Source: JAATGI01 sp050729815 (GTDB lineage Bacteria; Pseudomonadota; Alphaproteobacteria; ATCC43930; CGMCC-115725). From it: DNA of 64,000 nt. Under the pieces are notes generated by a model. That model was not told the DNA's origin and did no database searches. It saw only the letters and a program-made list of their open reading frames with translations. Of this stretch, positions 17,544-25,915 are shown in pieces. The position numbers and the translations under genes are program-made. Every line of letters starts with the position of its first letter. Within the stretch, counting starts at the first letter, position 1. The stretch spans positions 17,142 through 81,141 of the forward strand of contig JBOHLV010000102.1 of NCBI GenBank assembly GCA_050729815.1, given 5' to 3'.

Positions 17544-17573
17544 GCGGCATCAGAGGGCGGAGGTGGATTGGTC

Positions 17574-17735
17574 ATGACCGGCAGCGATATCGATGTCGCC
17601 GCCCGGGATGGCGGCAGCTTCAAGGCCTATCTTGCGAAACCGGCGATAGGCAGTGGCCCGGGGATCGTGCTGCTGCAGGAGATTTTCGGCATCATCGCCG
17701 ATATTCGCGATGAGATCCGCGCGTTCCCGTTCGGA
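17574..17735 (+). pseudogene. Truncated dienelactone hydrolase (N-terminal stub)
   Basis: After the ATG at 17574 about 48 residues match the N-terminus of dienelactone hydrolase family proteins (GGSFKAYLAKP, then GIVLLQEIFGI and ADIRDE). Homology then stops abruptly and the frame enters the 3' end of the oppositely oriented methyltransferase gene, ending at 17795. The nucleophile Cys, Asp and His of the enzyme are all missing. This looks like a deletion remnant marking a breakpoint between the transporter operon and the following methyltransferase gene. Confidence 0.65.
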
Positions 17736-17741
17736 CCGAAA

Positions 17742-18563
17742 TCATGCCGCTTTGGCGGCGGCGCGCCCCCAGCAGGCAAAAATGATCGGCGATAGCGCCG
17801 CCCATTCGGGATCGGCGCAGAGCTCTAGCATGCGATCGAGCTCGGCATCGGTCAGCTTATCGGGCCCGGTGAGCCGCGGGCGAAGCTGCGTCAGCGACAG
17901 TTGAAGCCAGCGGGCTCCCGGCGAGCCGCCTTCCGTGACGAAGGCGCGGCCTTCATTGCCGATCTCGGTCAGTCCCGCCCGGCGCAGGAGGGCTGGCAAA
18001 TGTCGGCCGTAATCGAGGGGCAGTCCGGCGGCCTCGAACTGACGGAAGCGAATGGCTTGCGTGCGCGCATGCTCCTGCCCTCCCAGCTCGCTGATCGGCA
18101 GGCTCGAGACGTTGTCGACTTCCTCGAGCAGCAGCCAGCCGCCAGGCCGTAGCGCCGCCACGAGCTTCACGAGGACGCGGTCGCGCTCCGGAATGTGCTG
18201 CAGGACGAGTCGCACGTGAATGAGATCGAATTCACGCTCCTCGAGCGGGTCTTTCACGATATCGTGCCGCCGGATTTCGAGATTGGGCGCGGCGTCGAGT
18301 TTGAGGAGGTGGCTCGTGTCGAGATCGGTCGCGACGACCGAGCCGGTCTCGCCGACACGCCGGGCGAGCCACGCGGCGATCGAACCGCCGCCGGCGCCGA
18401 GCTCGAGACAGCGCCAGCCCGCGGCGACGCCGAGGCCGTCGAGCGCACGGATCGTGCCGGGATCGAGAAATGCCTCGATGGCATCGAGTCGGGCGCGCCC
18501 CTGCTGCCAGGAATTGTCAAAGACGTAGGATTGTTGCGTCACGGCCAGGCAGCTCCCGTTCAT
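17742..18563 (-). CDS. SAM-dependent methyltransferase (class I)
   Basis: A 273-residue class I methyltransferase. The SAM-binding motif is LELGAGGGSIAAWLA, followed by an acidic strand end (VVATDLD) and DLIHVRLVLQHIPE, a UbiE/Methyltransf-11-like arrangement. The substrate cannot be inferred. ATG 18563 is preferred to a GTG at 18581; another GTG at 18542 is possible. It stands alone between the dienelactone hydrolase stub and the CoA ligase operon and shows no obvious link to the catabolic genes. Confidence 0.8.
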   Translation of the reverse strand: MNGSCLAVTQQSYVFDNSWQQGRARLDAIEAFLDPGTIRALDGLGVAAGWRCLELGAGGGSIAAWLARRVGETGSVVATDLDTSHLLKLDAAPNLEIRRHDIVKDPLEEREFDLIHVRLVLQHIPERDRVLVKLVAALRPGGWLLLEEVDNVSSLPISELGGQEHARTQAIRFRQFEAAGLPLDYGRHLPALLRRAGLTEIGNEGRAFVTEGGSPGARWLQLSLTQLRPRLTGPDKLTDAELDRMLELCADPEWAALSPIIFACWGRAAAKAA

Positions 18564-18631
18564 CGCGAATCTCGGCCGCACGATAGTGCGCGGCGGTCCG
18601 CCGTGCCATCCCGATCTTGCGGTCGAATTCG

Positions 18632-20269
18632 CTATTGCCGGTCTTGCACGCGCAGGACGAAACGCTGCACCTTGCCGGTTTCAGTGCGCGGCAGGGCGAC
18701 GAGATATTGGATCGCGCGGGGATATTTATAGGGCGCGATCTGGCCCTTGACGAATTCCTGCAATGCCTTGGTCATGCCATCGCCCGCGCCCGCCGGGTCT
18801 TTCAGGACGACGCAGGCCTTGACGATATGGCCGCGTTCGGCATCGGGCCAGGCGACAACGGCGCATTCGCGGATCGCCGGATGCTCGAGCAGCACCGCCT
18901 CGATCTCCGCGCCCGAAATGTTGTAGCCGGCGGAGATGATCATGTCGTCGGTGCGCGCCTCGAACCAGAAATAGCCGTCCTCGTCCATGCGATAGGCATC
19001 GCCGGTGAGGTTCCAGCCGTCGCACACATAGCTCTGCTGGCGGTCGGGATCGGCGAGATAGCGACAGCCGGTCGGCCCGCGCACGCCGAGCCGGCCGACC
19101 GTGCCGGTCGGGACCGGGCGCATCGCATCATCGAAAATCATCGCGCGATATCCGGGGATCGCCTTGCCCGTAGCGCCGGGACGGACCGCATCGCCCGCCG
19201 CAGCGATGAAGATATGCAGCATTTCGGTCGAGCCGAGCCCGTCGATGATGGTAATGCCGGTAGCGTTGCGCCAGGCTTCGAGGATCGGGCCCGGCAGGAA
19301 CTCGCCGGCCGAGACGCAGGCCCGGAGGCTCGATAGATCGCGGCGCGCCGCCAGTTCGGTCATGGCGCGATACATGGTGGGCGCGGTGAAGAGCGTCGTG
19401 ACGCGATGCCGTTCGATCATCTCCAACAGCAGATCGGGCGTCGCCCGCGGCAGGAGCAGCGTCGAGGCGCCGACCCGCATCGGAAACAGCAATATCCCCC
19501 CGAGGCCGAAGGTGAAGCCCAAAGGTGGCGTGCCGCAGAAGATATCGGCTGCCGCGGGTTCGAGGGTGGAGCGCGGAAAGAGATCACAGATCGCGAGCAC
19601 GTCGCGATGAAAATGCATCGTGGCCTTGGCGCGCCCGGTGGTGCCGGACGTGAAGGCGATCAACGCGACATCGTCATGCGAAGGGATGAAATTGGCGAAG
19701 CTGCCGTCCCTCTCCGCCATGCGCGCCTCGAGACCGTCGGCGGCATGCCCATGGAAATAGAGCGTGCGCGGCGGCGGCGAAAGCTGGGAAGATGCGGCCG
19801 CGAGCTCTTCGCCGAGCGACGCATCGCACAGGGCGAAGCCGATCCGCGCCTTCTCCAGCATATAGCGAAGCTCGCGCGCGCGGAGCAGCGGCATGGTCGT
19901 AACCGCGATCGCGCCGGCCTTCAGCACCGCGAACCAGCATGCCGCCAGCATCGGCGTGTTGGCGGCGCGGAGCAGCACGCGATTGCCCGGCACGACGCCC
20001 ATCTCATCGGTGAGGATGGCGGCGATGCGGTTCGCGTTGTCGAGAAGGTCGGCATAGCTCCACACGCCACCTTCCTCGGACCGGATGCAGGGTCGCGCGC
20101 CGAAGCCCTTTTCGACCATGCGGTCCAAAAGCTCGACCGCCGCATTCATCCGCGTCGGATAGGAAAGCAACGCCGCATCCGTCTCGATCGCCGGCCATAG
20201 CTCGGCGGGCGGCAGATTGTCGCGTGCGAAACTGTCGGCATAGAGGCTCGGATCAAGCATCGCGTTCAT
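18632..20269 (-). CDS. Benzoate/2-aminobenzoate-type CoA ligase
   Basis: A 545-residue AMP-forming acyl-CoA synthetase of the benzoate-CoA ligase family. The ATP-binding motif is FTSGTTGRAKA, followed by the ester motif GLGSTEMLHIF and the hinge/C-domain segments WNLTGDAYRMDEDGYFWF and ISAGYNISGAEIE, with the catalytic Lys in PRTETGKVQRF. N-terminal features (DSFARDNLPPAELWP) resemble anthranilate-CoA ligases. It is the last gene of the operon that begins with the 2-aminobenzoyl-CoA monooxygenase/reductase and overlaps the acyl-CoA dehydrogenase gene by 4 nt. The likely reaction is anthranilate + ATP + CoA to 2-aminobenzoyl-CoA; activation of an indolic acid is an alternative. Confidence 0.88.
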   Translation of the reverse strand: MNAMLDPSLYADSFARDNLPPAELWPAIETDAALLSYPTRMNAAVELLDRMVEKGFGARPCIRSEEGGVWSYADLLDNANRIAAILTDEMGVVPGNRVLLRAANTPMLAACWFAVLKAGAIAVTTMPLLRARELRYMLEKARIGFALCDASLGEELAAASSQLSPPPRTLYFHGHAADGLEARMAERDGSFANFIPSHDDVALIAFTSGTTGRAKATMHFHRDVLAICDLFPRSTLEPAAADIFCGTPPLGFTFGLGGILLFPMRVGASTLLLPRATPDLLLEMIERHRVTTLFTAPTMYRAMTELAARRDLSSLRACVSAGEFLPGPILEAWRNATGITIIDGLGSTEMLHIFIAAAGDAVRPGATGKAIPGYRAMIFDDAMRPVPTGTVGRLGVRGPTGCRYLADPDRQQSYVCDGWNLTGDAYRMDEDGYFWFEARTDDMIISAGYNISGAEIEAVLLEHPAIRECAVVAWPDAERGHIVKACVVLKDPAGAGDGMTKALQEFVKGQIAPYKYPRAIQYLVALPRTETGKVQRFVLRVQDRQ

Positions 20270-21432
20270 TGTCCTCGACCTAATTGCGCCGCGATCACGA
20301 GTTTCTGGATTTCCGTCGTTCCTTCATAGATGCGCAAGGCGCGGATCTCGCGATAGAGCCGCTCGACCGGAACGCCGCGGACGACGCCCATGCCGCCCCA
20401 GAGTTGTACCGCGCCGTCGATGACGCGTTGCGCCGCCTCGGTTGCGTACATCTTCGCCATCGCCGCCTCGCGGGTGACGCGGTCGGCGATGCAATCCTTG
20501 GTCCAGGCGGCGCGATAGATCAGCAGCGCGGCGGCATCGACATCGGTCGCCATATCGGCGAGCCGCATCTGTGTCGCCTGGAATTCAAGGAGCCGCTTGC
20601 CGAAGACTTCGCGTTGGCCGACTCGCGCCAAGGCTTCGTCGAGCGCCCGGCGGGCGAAGCCGAGTGCCGCGGCGCCGACCGTCGAACGAAAGATATCGAG
20701 GGTCGCCATCGCGATCTTGAAGCCATCGCCTGGCCGGCCGAGCAGCCGATCCGCGCCGATGCGGCAATCCTCGAATTGGAGGGTCGCAAGCGGGTGGGGC
20801 GCAATCACCTCGATGCGCTCGACGATCTTGAGACCCGGGCTATCGGCATCGACGACAAAGGCGCTCAATCCCTTTGCGCCCGGCGCCTCGCCGGTGCGGG
20901 CGAAGACGACATAATGGCCGGCGATGCCGCCATTCGAGATCCAGGTCTTGCGGCCGTTGAGCACATAGGAAGCGCCGTCGCGCCGCGCCGTCGTTCGCAA
21001 TGCGGCAACGTCCGAACCACCCTCCGGCTCCGACATGGCGAAGGCGGCGATCTGCGTGCCGGCTGAGACGCGTGGGAGATAGTGGCGCTGCAATTCGGGA
21101 CTGCCGAAGAGCGCGATCGAGGCGCTTCCCAGGCCCTGCATCGCAAAGGCGAAATCGGCCAGGCCGGAGAACCGGGCCAGCGTCTCGCGAATAAGGGCGA
21201 GGCTGCGGACATCGAGTTTCTCATGCCTGCCGCCGAACGCCGCCGGCACGGCATAGCGCAGCCAGCCGGCATCGCCGAGCATCGCAACGAACCGCCGCGA
21301 CAGCGCATCGACATCGGTTTCGTCATGGGCAAGGGGCGCGATTTCGGCGGCGGCCCAGGCATCGAGATCGTCGGCGAGGCGGCGATGCTCGGCATCGAAA
21401 AACGGCCAGGCGAGGAAGCTGCGATCCGCCAT
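20266..21432 (-). CDS. Acyl-CoA dehydrogenase
   Basis: A 388-residue FAD-dependent acyl-CoA dehydrogenase with the family signatures AFAMSEPEGGSD and KTWISNGG in the middle and the C-terminal QLWGGMGVVRGVPVERLYRE and IYEGTTEIQ. The latter places the catalytic Glu in YEGT. It introduces an alpha-beta double bond in an acyl-CoA. ATG 21432 shares one base with the stop of the enoyl-CoA hydratase gene (TGATG); the frame is open 132 nt further upstream but inside that gene. In this operon it should serve beta-oxidation of the alicyclic CoA ester formed from 2-aminobenzoyl-CoA. Confidence 0.92.
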   Translation of the reverse strand: MADRSFLAWPFFDAEHRRLADDLDAWAAAEIAPLAHDETDVDALSRRFVAMLGDAGWLRYAVPAAFGGRHEKLDVRSLALIRETLARFSGLADFAFAMQGLGSASIALFGSPELQRHYLPRVSAGTQIAAFAMSEPEGGSDVAALRTTARRDGASYVLNGRKTWISNGGIAGHYVVFARTGEAPGAKGLSAFVVDADSPGLKIVERIEVIAPHPLATLQFEDCRIGADRLLGRPGDGFKIAMATLDIFRSTVGAAALGFARRALDEALARVGQREVFGKRLLEFQATQMRLADMATDVDAAALLIYRAAWTKDCIADRVTREAAMAKMYATEAAQRVIDGAVQLWGGMGVVRGVPVERLYREIRALRIYEGTTEIQKLVIAAQLGRGQ

Positions 21433-22241
21433 CAATCGCCCTCGAACACCGGTCGCTCTCTGGCGACGAAGGCACGATAGGCGCGCTTGAAATCCTCGGT
21501 TTCCATGCAGATTGCCTGGGCCTGCGCCTCGGCCTCGATCGCCCGGTCTACACCCATGTCCCATTCCTCATGCAGCATGCGCTTCGTCATCGCGTGGGCG
21601 AAGGTCGGGCCGGCGGCGAGGTTGCGCGCCGCCTCCTGCGCCCTGGCCAGCAATTCCGTTGGCGAGACCAGCGCATTCAAGAAGCCCCACCGCGCGGCCT
21701 CTTCCCCGGACATGCTGCGCCCGGTAAAGAGCAGCTCCGCCGCGCGTCCCTGGCCGATGATCCGTGGCAGGATGGCGCAGGCCCCCATATCGCAGCCGGC
21801 CAGCCCGACCCGCGTGAAGAGGAACGCGAACTTCGCCGCCGCCGTGCCATAGCGCAGGTCCGCGGCCATGGCGAGGATTGCGCCCGCACCGGCACAGACG
21901 CCATCCACCGCGGCGATGATCGGCTGCGGCGCGGCGCGCATCGCCTTGACGAGATCGCCGGTCATGCGGGTGAAGGCGAGCAGCCCCGACATATCCATTT
22001 GCGTCAGCGGCCCGATAATGTCGTGAACATCGCCCCCGGAACAAAAATTTCCGCCGGCGCCGGTCATCACCACGGCCTTCACGTCTTCGATATGGGCGAG
22101 CGAGCGGAACAGGTCGCGCAGCTCGGCATAGCTCTCGAAGGTCAGCGGGTTTTTCCGTTCGGGCCGGTTGAGGGTGATGGTTGCCACCTTGCCGTCGACT
22201 TGCCAGCCAACCTCGCGGGGCACGATCTCCGATGCGTTCAT
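21432..22241 (-). CDS. Enoyl-CoA hydratase/isomerase family protein
   Basis: A 269-residue crotonase. Both oxyanion-hole segments are present: GNFCSGGDV and GVCAGAGA. The active-site loop reads LAGCDMGACAILPR, so the usual catalytic Glu positions are not conserved as in classical enoyl-CoA hydratase and one is replaced by Asp or a small residue; isomerase, hydrolase or ring-opening activity is possible. Start ATG 22241 overlaps the MarR stop (ATGA). It sits in the 2-aminobenzoyl-CoA operon and probably hydrates or hydrolyses a ring-derived CoA ester. Confidence 0.88.
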   Translation of the reverse strand: MNASEIVPREVGWQVDGKVATITLNRPERKNPLTFESYAELRDLFRSLAHIEDVKAVVMTGAGGNFCSGGDVHDIIGPLTQMDMSGLLAFTRMTGDLVKAMRAAPQPIIAAVDGVCAGAGAILAMAADLRYGTAAAKFAFLFTRVGLAGCDMGACAILPRIIGQGRAAELLFTGRSMSGEEAARWGFLNALVSPTELLARAQEAARNLAAGPTFAHAMTKRMLHEEWDMGVDRAIEAEAQAQAICMETEDFKRAYRAFVARERPVFEGD

Positions 22242-22735
22242 GGCGTCTCTCCCCGGCGGTGTGCCGACAGCTTCAACTGGCCGAGCAGTCGGAACAATTC
22301 ATCGAGCTCGGCGTGCGTCATGCGGCCGAACAGCCGATCGATCCAGGCTTCATGCACCGGTGCCATCGCATCGAAAAAGCGGCGGCCCTTCGCGGTGAGG
22401 CGGATGATCTGGCTACGGCGGTCGGCGGGATGCGCCTTGCGCGCGACCATGCCTTCGCGCCGCAGCGCCTCGACCAGGCCTGTGACATTGCCGCCGCTCA
22501 CCATGAGGCGCGAACTGAGCTCGCCCATGGCAAGGCCGTCGGGCGCGCGGTCGAGTTGTGCCAGCAAATCGAAACGCGGCAAGCTGGTGTCGAAATGTGC
22601 GCGAAGCAGATTGCGGACCTGCGCCTCGATGAGGTTGGTGCAGGTGAGGAGCCGCAGCCACAGCTTCAGCTCCAGCTTGTCGTCATGGTCGAGCGCCGAT
22701 TCGCGATCGACGACGCGAAACCCGTCGGGTGTCAT
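22238..22735 (-). CDS. MarR-family transcriptional regulator embedded in the aromatic operon
   Basis: A 165-residue MarR protein. The winged helix spans about residues 50-125: recognition helix around SSRLMVSGGNVTGLVEALRR and wing KAHPADRRSQIIRLTAKGR. Regulators of this type are released from DNA by phenolic, aromatic or aryl-CoA ligands. It lies inside the operon, with 4-nt overlaps to the SDR gene upstream and the crotonase gene downstream, so it is co-transcribed and may autoregulate. Candidate operators are the AT-rich motifs in the two divergent promoter regions of the island. Confidence 0.92.
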   Translation of the reverse strand: MTPDGFRVVDRESALDHDDKLELKLWLRLLTCTNLIEAQVRNLLRAHFDTSLPRFDLLAQLDRAPDGLAMGELSSRLMVSGGNVTGLVEALRREGMVARKAHPADRRSQIIRLTAKGRRFFDAMAPVHEAWIDRLFGRMTHAELDELFRLLGQLKLSAHRRGETP

Positions 22736-23511
22736 GGCATGACCTCGCCGCCGGCAACCACGATCGCCTGTCCGGTGACGGCGGCGGCGTCCGGCAGGCA
22801 GAGGAAGCGGACCGTCGCCGCCACTTCTTCCGGCTTGACCAGCCGTCCCTGGGGGTTGCCAGCCGTCAGCGCATCGCGTGCGGCGTCACGCGCGCGGCCG
22901 GTCTTGGCGACGATGTTGTCGAGCGCCGCCGTCACGAGATCGGTATCGGTATAGCCGGGACATACGGCATTGACCGTGACCCCGGTCTTGGCGAGTTCGC
23001 GCGCGAGCGACCGTGTCAGACCGATAAGCGCGTGCTTTGCCGCGCCATAGGCGGTGACATAGGCATATCCGGTGACACCCGCCGTCGAGGCGATGTTGAC
23101 GATGCGTCCATGCCCCGCCGCGAGCATCGCCGGCAATGCCGCTTGCGTGCAGCGGAAGGCGGCATGGCAGTTGACGGCCATCATGCGGTCGAGGAGGGCG
23201 ATGTCGGTCTTGAGGAACGGGGCGGATTCCGCGGCGCCCGCATTGTTGACCAGAATGTCGGCGGGTCCCGCGGCGGCAAAAGCGGCACGCGTCGCGGTGT
23301 CATCGGTGACATCGGCGACGCGATAGGCACAGGCGACACCGAACCTTGCCTCAATATCGGCGGCGGTTTCTGCAAGTTTCTGCTCGCGACGCCCGATGAG
23401 GGTGAGACGGACGCCGAGCGGTGCCAGCGCCGCCGCCACCGCGGCGCCGATGCCGCTGCCGCCACCGGTGATGATGGCGTGCCGGTCGCCAAACGCGCGG
23501 CCGGTCGTCAC
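22732..23511 (-). CDS. SDR family 3-hydroxyacyl-CoA/3-oxoacyl reductase-like dehydrogenase
   Basis: A 259-residue SDR with intact TGGGSGIG, NNAG, and catalytic Ser, Tyr and Lys (NIASTAG, then YGAAK). The GTG at 23511 is chosen because it overlaps the TGA of the flavoprotein gene (GTGA) and starts just ahead of the Rossmann fold; longer in-frame starts enter the upstream gene. As second gene of the operon it probably catalyses the 3-hydroxyacyl-CoA dehydrogenase step or reduces a ring ketone formed by the monooxygenase/reductase. Confidence 0.87.
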   Translation of the reverse strand: MTTGRAFGDRHAIITGGGSGIGAAVAAALAPLGVRLTLIGRREQKLAETAADIEARFGVACAYRVADVTDDTATRAAFAAAGPADILVNNAGAAESAPFLKTDIALLDRMMAVNCHAAFRCTQAALPAMLAAGHGRIVNIASTAGVTGYAYVTAYGAAKHALIGLTRSLARELAKTGVTVNAVCPGYTDTDLVTAALDNIVAKTGRARDAARDALTAGNPQGRLVKPEEVAATVRFLCLPDAAAVTGQAIVVAGGEVMP

Positions 23512-25766
23512 GACGAGGTCCGCGGCTGATACTGGCGCATCGCGCTGTATTGGTTGGGCCAGGGCAGCGTATATCCCTGCTCGGTGGCGGCGTGATGGGT
23601 CCAATAGGGATCATAGAGATGGGCGCGGGCAAGCACGCACAGATCGGCGCGACCCGCGACCAGGATCGAGTTGACGTCGGCATAGGTCGAAATGTTGCCG
23701 ACCGTCATGGTCGGCATCTCGGCCTCATGGCGGATGCGGTCGGCAAACGGGGTCTGGAACAGGCGGCCATAGCGCGGGGACGCCTCGGGAACCGTCTGGC
23801 CCGCCGAGACATCGACGATGTCACAGCCATGCGCCTTCAACATCCGCGCGACCGCGACCGCGTCCGGCCCGTCGAAGCCGCCCGGCACCCAATCGGTCGC
23901 CGAGATGCGCACGCTCATCGGCTTCCGCTTCGGCCAGGCGGCGCGCACGGCATCGAACACTTCCAAGGGAAAGCGCATGCGATTTTCCAGACTGCCGCCA
24001 TATTGATCCATGCGCCGGTTGATCAAGGGCGTGATGAAGGTGGACAAGAGATAGCCATGGGCGAAATGCAGCTCGATGAGGTCGAATCCCGCCTCGTCGG
24101 CGAGCCGCGCCCCCCGCACGAAATCGTGGACCACGATATCCATGTCGCCGCGATCCATCGCCTTCGGCACCTGGCTGTACGGGAAATAGGGCAAGGGCGA
24201 CGGTGCGACCAGCGGCCAGTTGCCGTCATCTAGCGGCTCGTCGATCCCCTCCCACATCAACCGGGTCGAGCCCTTGCGGCCGGCATGGGCGAGCTGAAGC
24301 CCGATCTTCGCGGGGCTGTTGGCATGAACGAAATTGGCGATGCGGCGCCAGGCGCGGGCTTGCTCCGGCCGCCACATGCCGGCACAGCCGGGAGTGATGC
24401 GGCCTTCGGGCGAGATGTCGGTCATCTCGGTCATGACCAACCCGGCGCCGCCGATCGCGCGGCCGCCAAGATGGACAAGATGCCAGTCATTGGGCATGCC
24501 GTCGGTGGCGGAATACATGCACATCGGCGACACGACGACGCGGTTGCCCAGCACCAAATCGCGCAGGCGGAACGGCGTGAACATCGGCGGCGGCGCCGGC
24601 TCAGCCGGCACGTTGACGCCGCTCTGGTTGGCCGCCTCGGCAGCGAACCAGCGGTCGAGCCGCGCGATGAAATCGGGATCGCGCTGTTTCAGATTCTCAT
24701 GCGTGATCCGCAGCGATCGGGTGAGGAGGCTCGCCGCGAACTGAATCGGCACAAGGCGGCGGTGATACCGCTCGGTCTCCTCGAACCAGTGGAGGCTCGT
24801 CTCGGCGGCACGCTGCGTCGATTCGACGATGGGACGGCGCTCGGCTTCATAAGCGGCGAGCGCGGCCGGCATGGCGCCATGGGCGGAAAGCGCCTCGGCG
24901 AGCGCGATCGCATCCTCCATCGCCAGCTTGGTGCCGGAACCGATCGAGAAATGCGCAGTGTGCGCGGCATCGCCGACGAGAACGACATTCTCGTGCGACC
25001 AGTGCGCGCAGCGCACGGTCGGAAAGCTGCGCCAGATCGAGCGGTTTTTGAGCAACGGATGACCGTCCAACTCGGCCGCGAAGAGATGCTCGCAATAGGC
25101 GACGGATTGATCCTCGCTCGCCCCATCGAGCCCGGCGCGCCGCCAGGTCTCATCGTTCGTCTCGACGATGAAGGTGGAATAGGTGGCATCGAAGCGATAG
25201 GCGTGAACGCGCCACAGCCCGTGCTCGTTCTCTTTGAAGATGAAGGTGAAGGCCGGAAATTGCCGCGTCGTGCCGAGCCAGGTAAAGCGGTTGGGCCGCC
25301 AGTCGATTTCGGGGCGGAAATGATCTGAATAGCGCTCGCGGATGCTGCTGTTGGCGCCGTCGGCGCCGAGAACAAGGTCGGCATCACGCCATCGGCCGAG
25401 ATCGCCGATTTCGGTCTCGAACGCCAGATCGACGCCGAGCGCGGCGGCACGGTCCTGGAGAATGTTCAGGAGCTGGCGGCGCGCAAGGCCGGAAAAGCCG
25501 TGGCCGGTCGAGGTCACCACCTCACCCCGGAAATGAATGTCGATATCGCTCCAATGGGCGAAGGCGTCGGTGATCGCGCCATAGGTTTCGGGATCCGCCG
25601 CCGCGATATTGCCGAGCGTCTCGTCCGAAAACACCACCCCCCAACCGAAGGTGTCGTCGGGGCGGTTGCGCTCAACGACGCGAATGCGATGGGCGGAATC
25701 ACGGGCCTTCATCAGAATGGCGAAGAAAAGACCGGCCGGGCCGCCGCCGACCGAAACGATATTCAT
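23508..25766 (-). CDS. 2-Aminobenzoyl-CoA (or salicylyl-CoA) monooxygenase/reductase fusion flavoprotein
   Basis: A 752-residue two-domain flavoprotein. Residues 1 to about 370 are an FAD monooxygenase domain: GGGPAG at the N-terminus and GDAAHTAHFSIGSGTKLAMED in the middle. Residues about 385-752 are an Old Yellow Enzyme-like NADH:flavin oxidoreductase domain (LVLGNRVVVSPMCMYSATDG, then HLGGRAIGGAGLV). This fusion is characteristic of 2-aminobenzoyl-CoA monooxygenase/reductase and salicylyl-CoA 5-hydroxylase, which hydroxylate and partly reduce the ring of the CoA ester. The ATG at 25766 has AAGGAG 8 nt upstream and begins at the FAD motif. It is the first gene of a six-gene operon whose CoA ligase and beta-oxidation genes support 2-aminobenzoyl-CoA as substrate. 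Confidence 0.9.
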   Translation of the reverse strand: MNIVSVGGGPAGLFFAILMKARDSAHRIRVVERNRPDDTFGWGVVFSDETLGNIAAADPETYGAITDAFAHWSDIDIHFRGEVVTSTGHGFSGLARRQLLNILQDRAAALGVDLAFETEIGDLGRWRDADLVLGADGANSSIRERYSDHFRPEIDWRPNRFTWLGTTRQFPAFTFIFKENEHGLWRVHAYRFDATYSTFIVETNDETWRRAGLDGASEDQSVAYCEHLFAAELDGHPLLKNRSIWRSFPTVRCAHWSHENVVLVGDAAHTAHFSIGSGTKLAMEDAIALAEALSAHGAMPAALAAYEAERRPIVESTQRAAETSLHWFEETERYHRRLVPIQFAASLLTRSLRITHENLKQRDPDFIARLDRWFAAEAANQSGVNVPAEPAPPPMFTPFRLRDLVLGNRVVVSPMCMYSATDGMPNDWHLVHLGGRAIGGAGLVMTEMTDISPEGRITPGCAGMWRPEQARAWRRIANFVHANSPAKIGLQLAHAGRKGSTRLMWEGIDEPLDDGNWPLVAPSPLPYFPYSQVPKAMDRGDMDIVVHDFVRGARLADEAGFDLIELHFAHGYLLSTFITPLINRRMDQYGGSLENRMRFPLEVFDAVRAAWPKRKPMSVRISATDWVPGGFDGPDAVAVARMLKAHGCDIVDVSAGQTVPEASPRYGRLFQTPFADRIRHEAEMPTMTVGNISTYADVNSILVAGRADLCVLARAHLYDPYWTHHAATEQGYTLPWPNQYSAMRQYQPRTSS

Positions 25767-25915
25767 CGCGCGCTCCTTCACATTTTCGCGCCGCTGCTCT
25801 ATCGTGCCCGACGAAGCATTTTATATCTAAAGTGTTTTGGAAATAAAGTGGCTTGTGCCGATCCGGTCTTGCCGGCACAACAGACGCCGAAGGCGATCGA
25901 AAGAGAGAGACGAAT
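25767..25915. promoter_or_regulatory. Divergent promoter region with CTTTAGATATAAAAT motif
   Basis: A 149-bp spacer lies between the monooxygenase/reductase operon (minus) and the RidA gene (plus). It contains an AT-rich stretch with CTTTAGATATAAAAT on the minus strand (25832-25818), closely related to the motifs in the iorA promoter region at 11017-11031 and 11125-11140. The AT-rich core and divergent layout suit overlapping promoters and an operator for the MarR regulator. Regulator identity and promoter hexamers are not determined. Confidence 0.4.
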
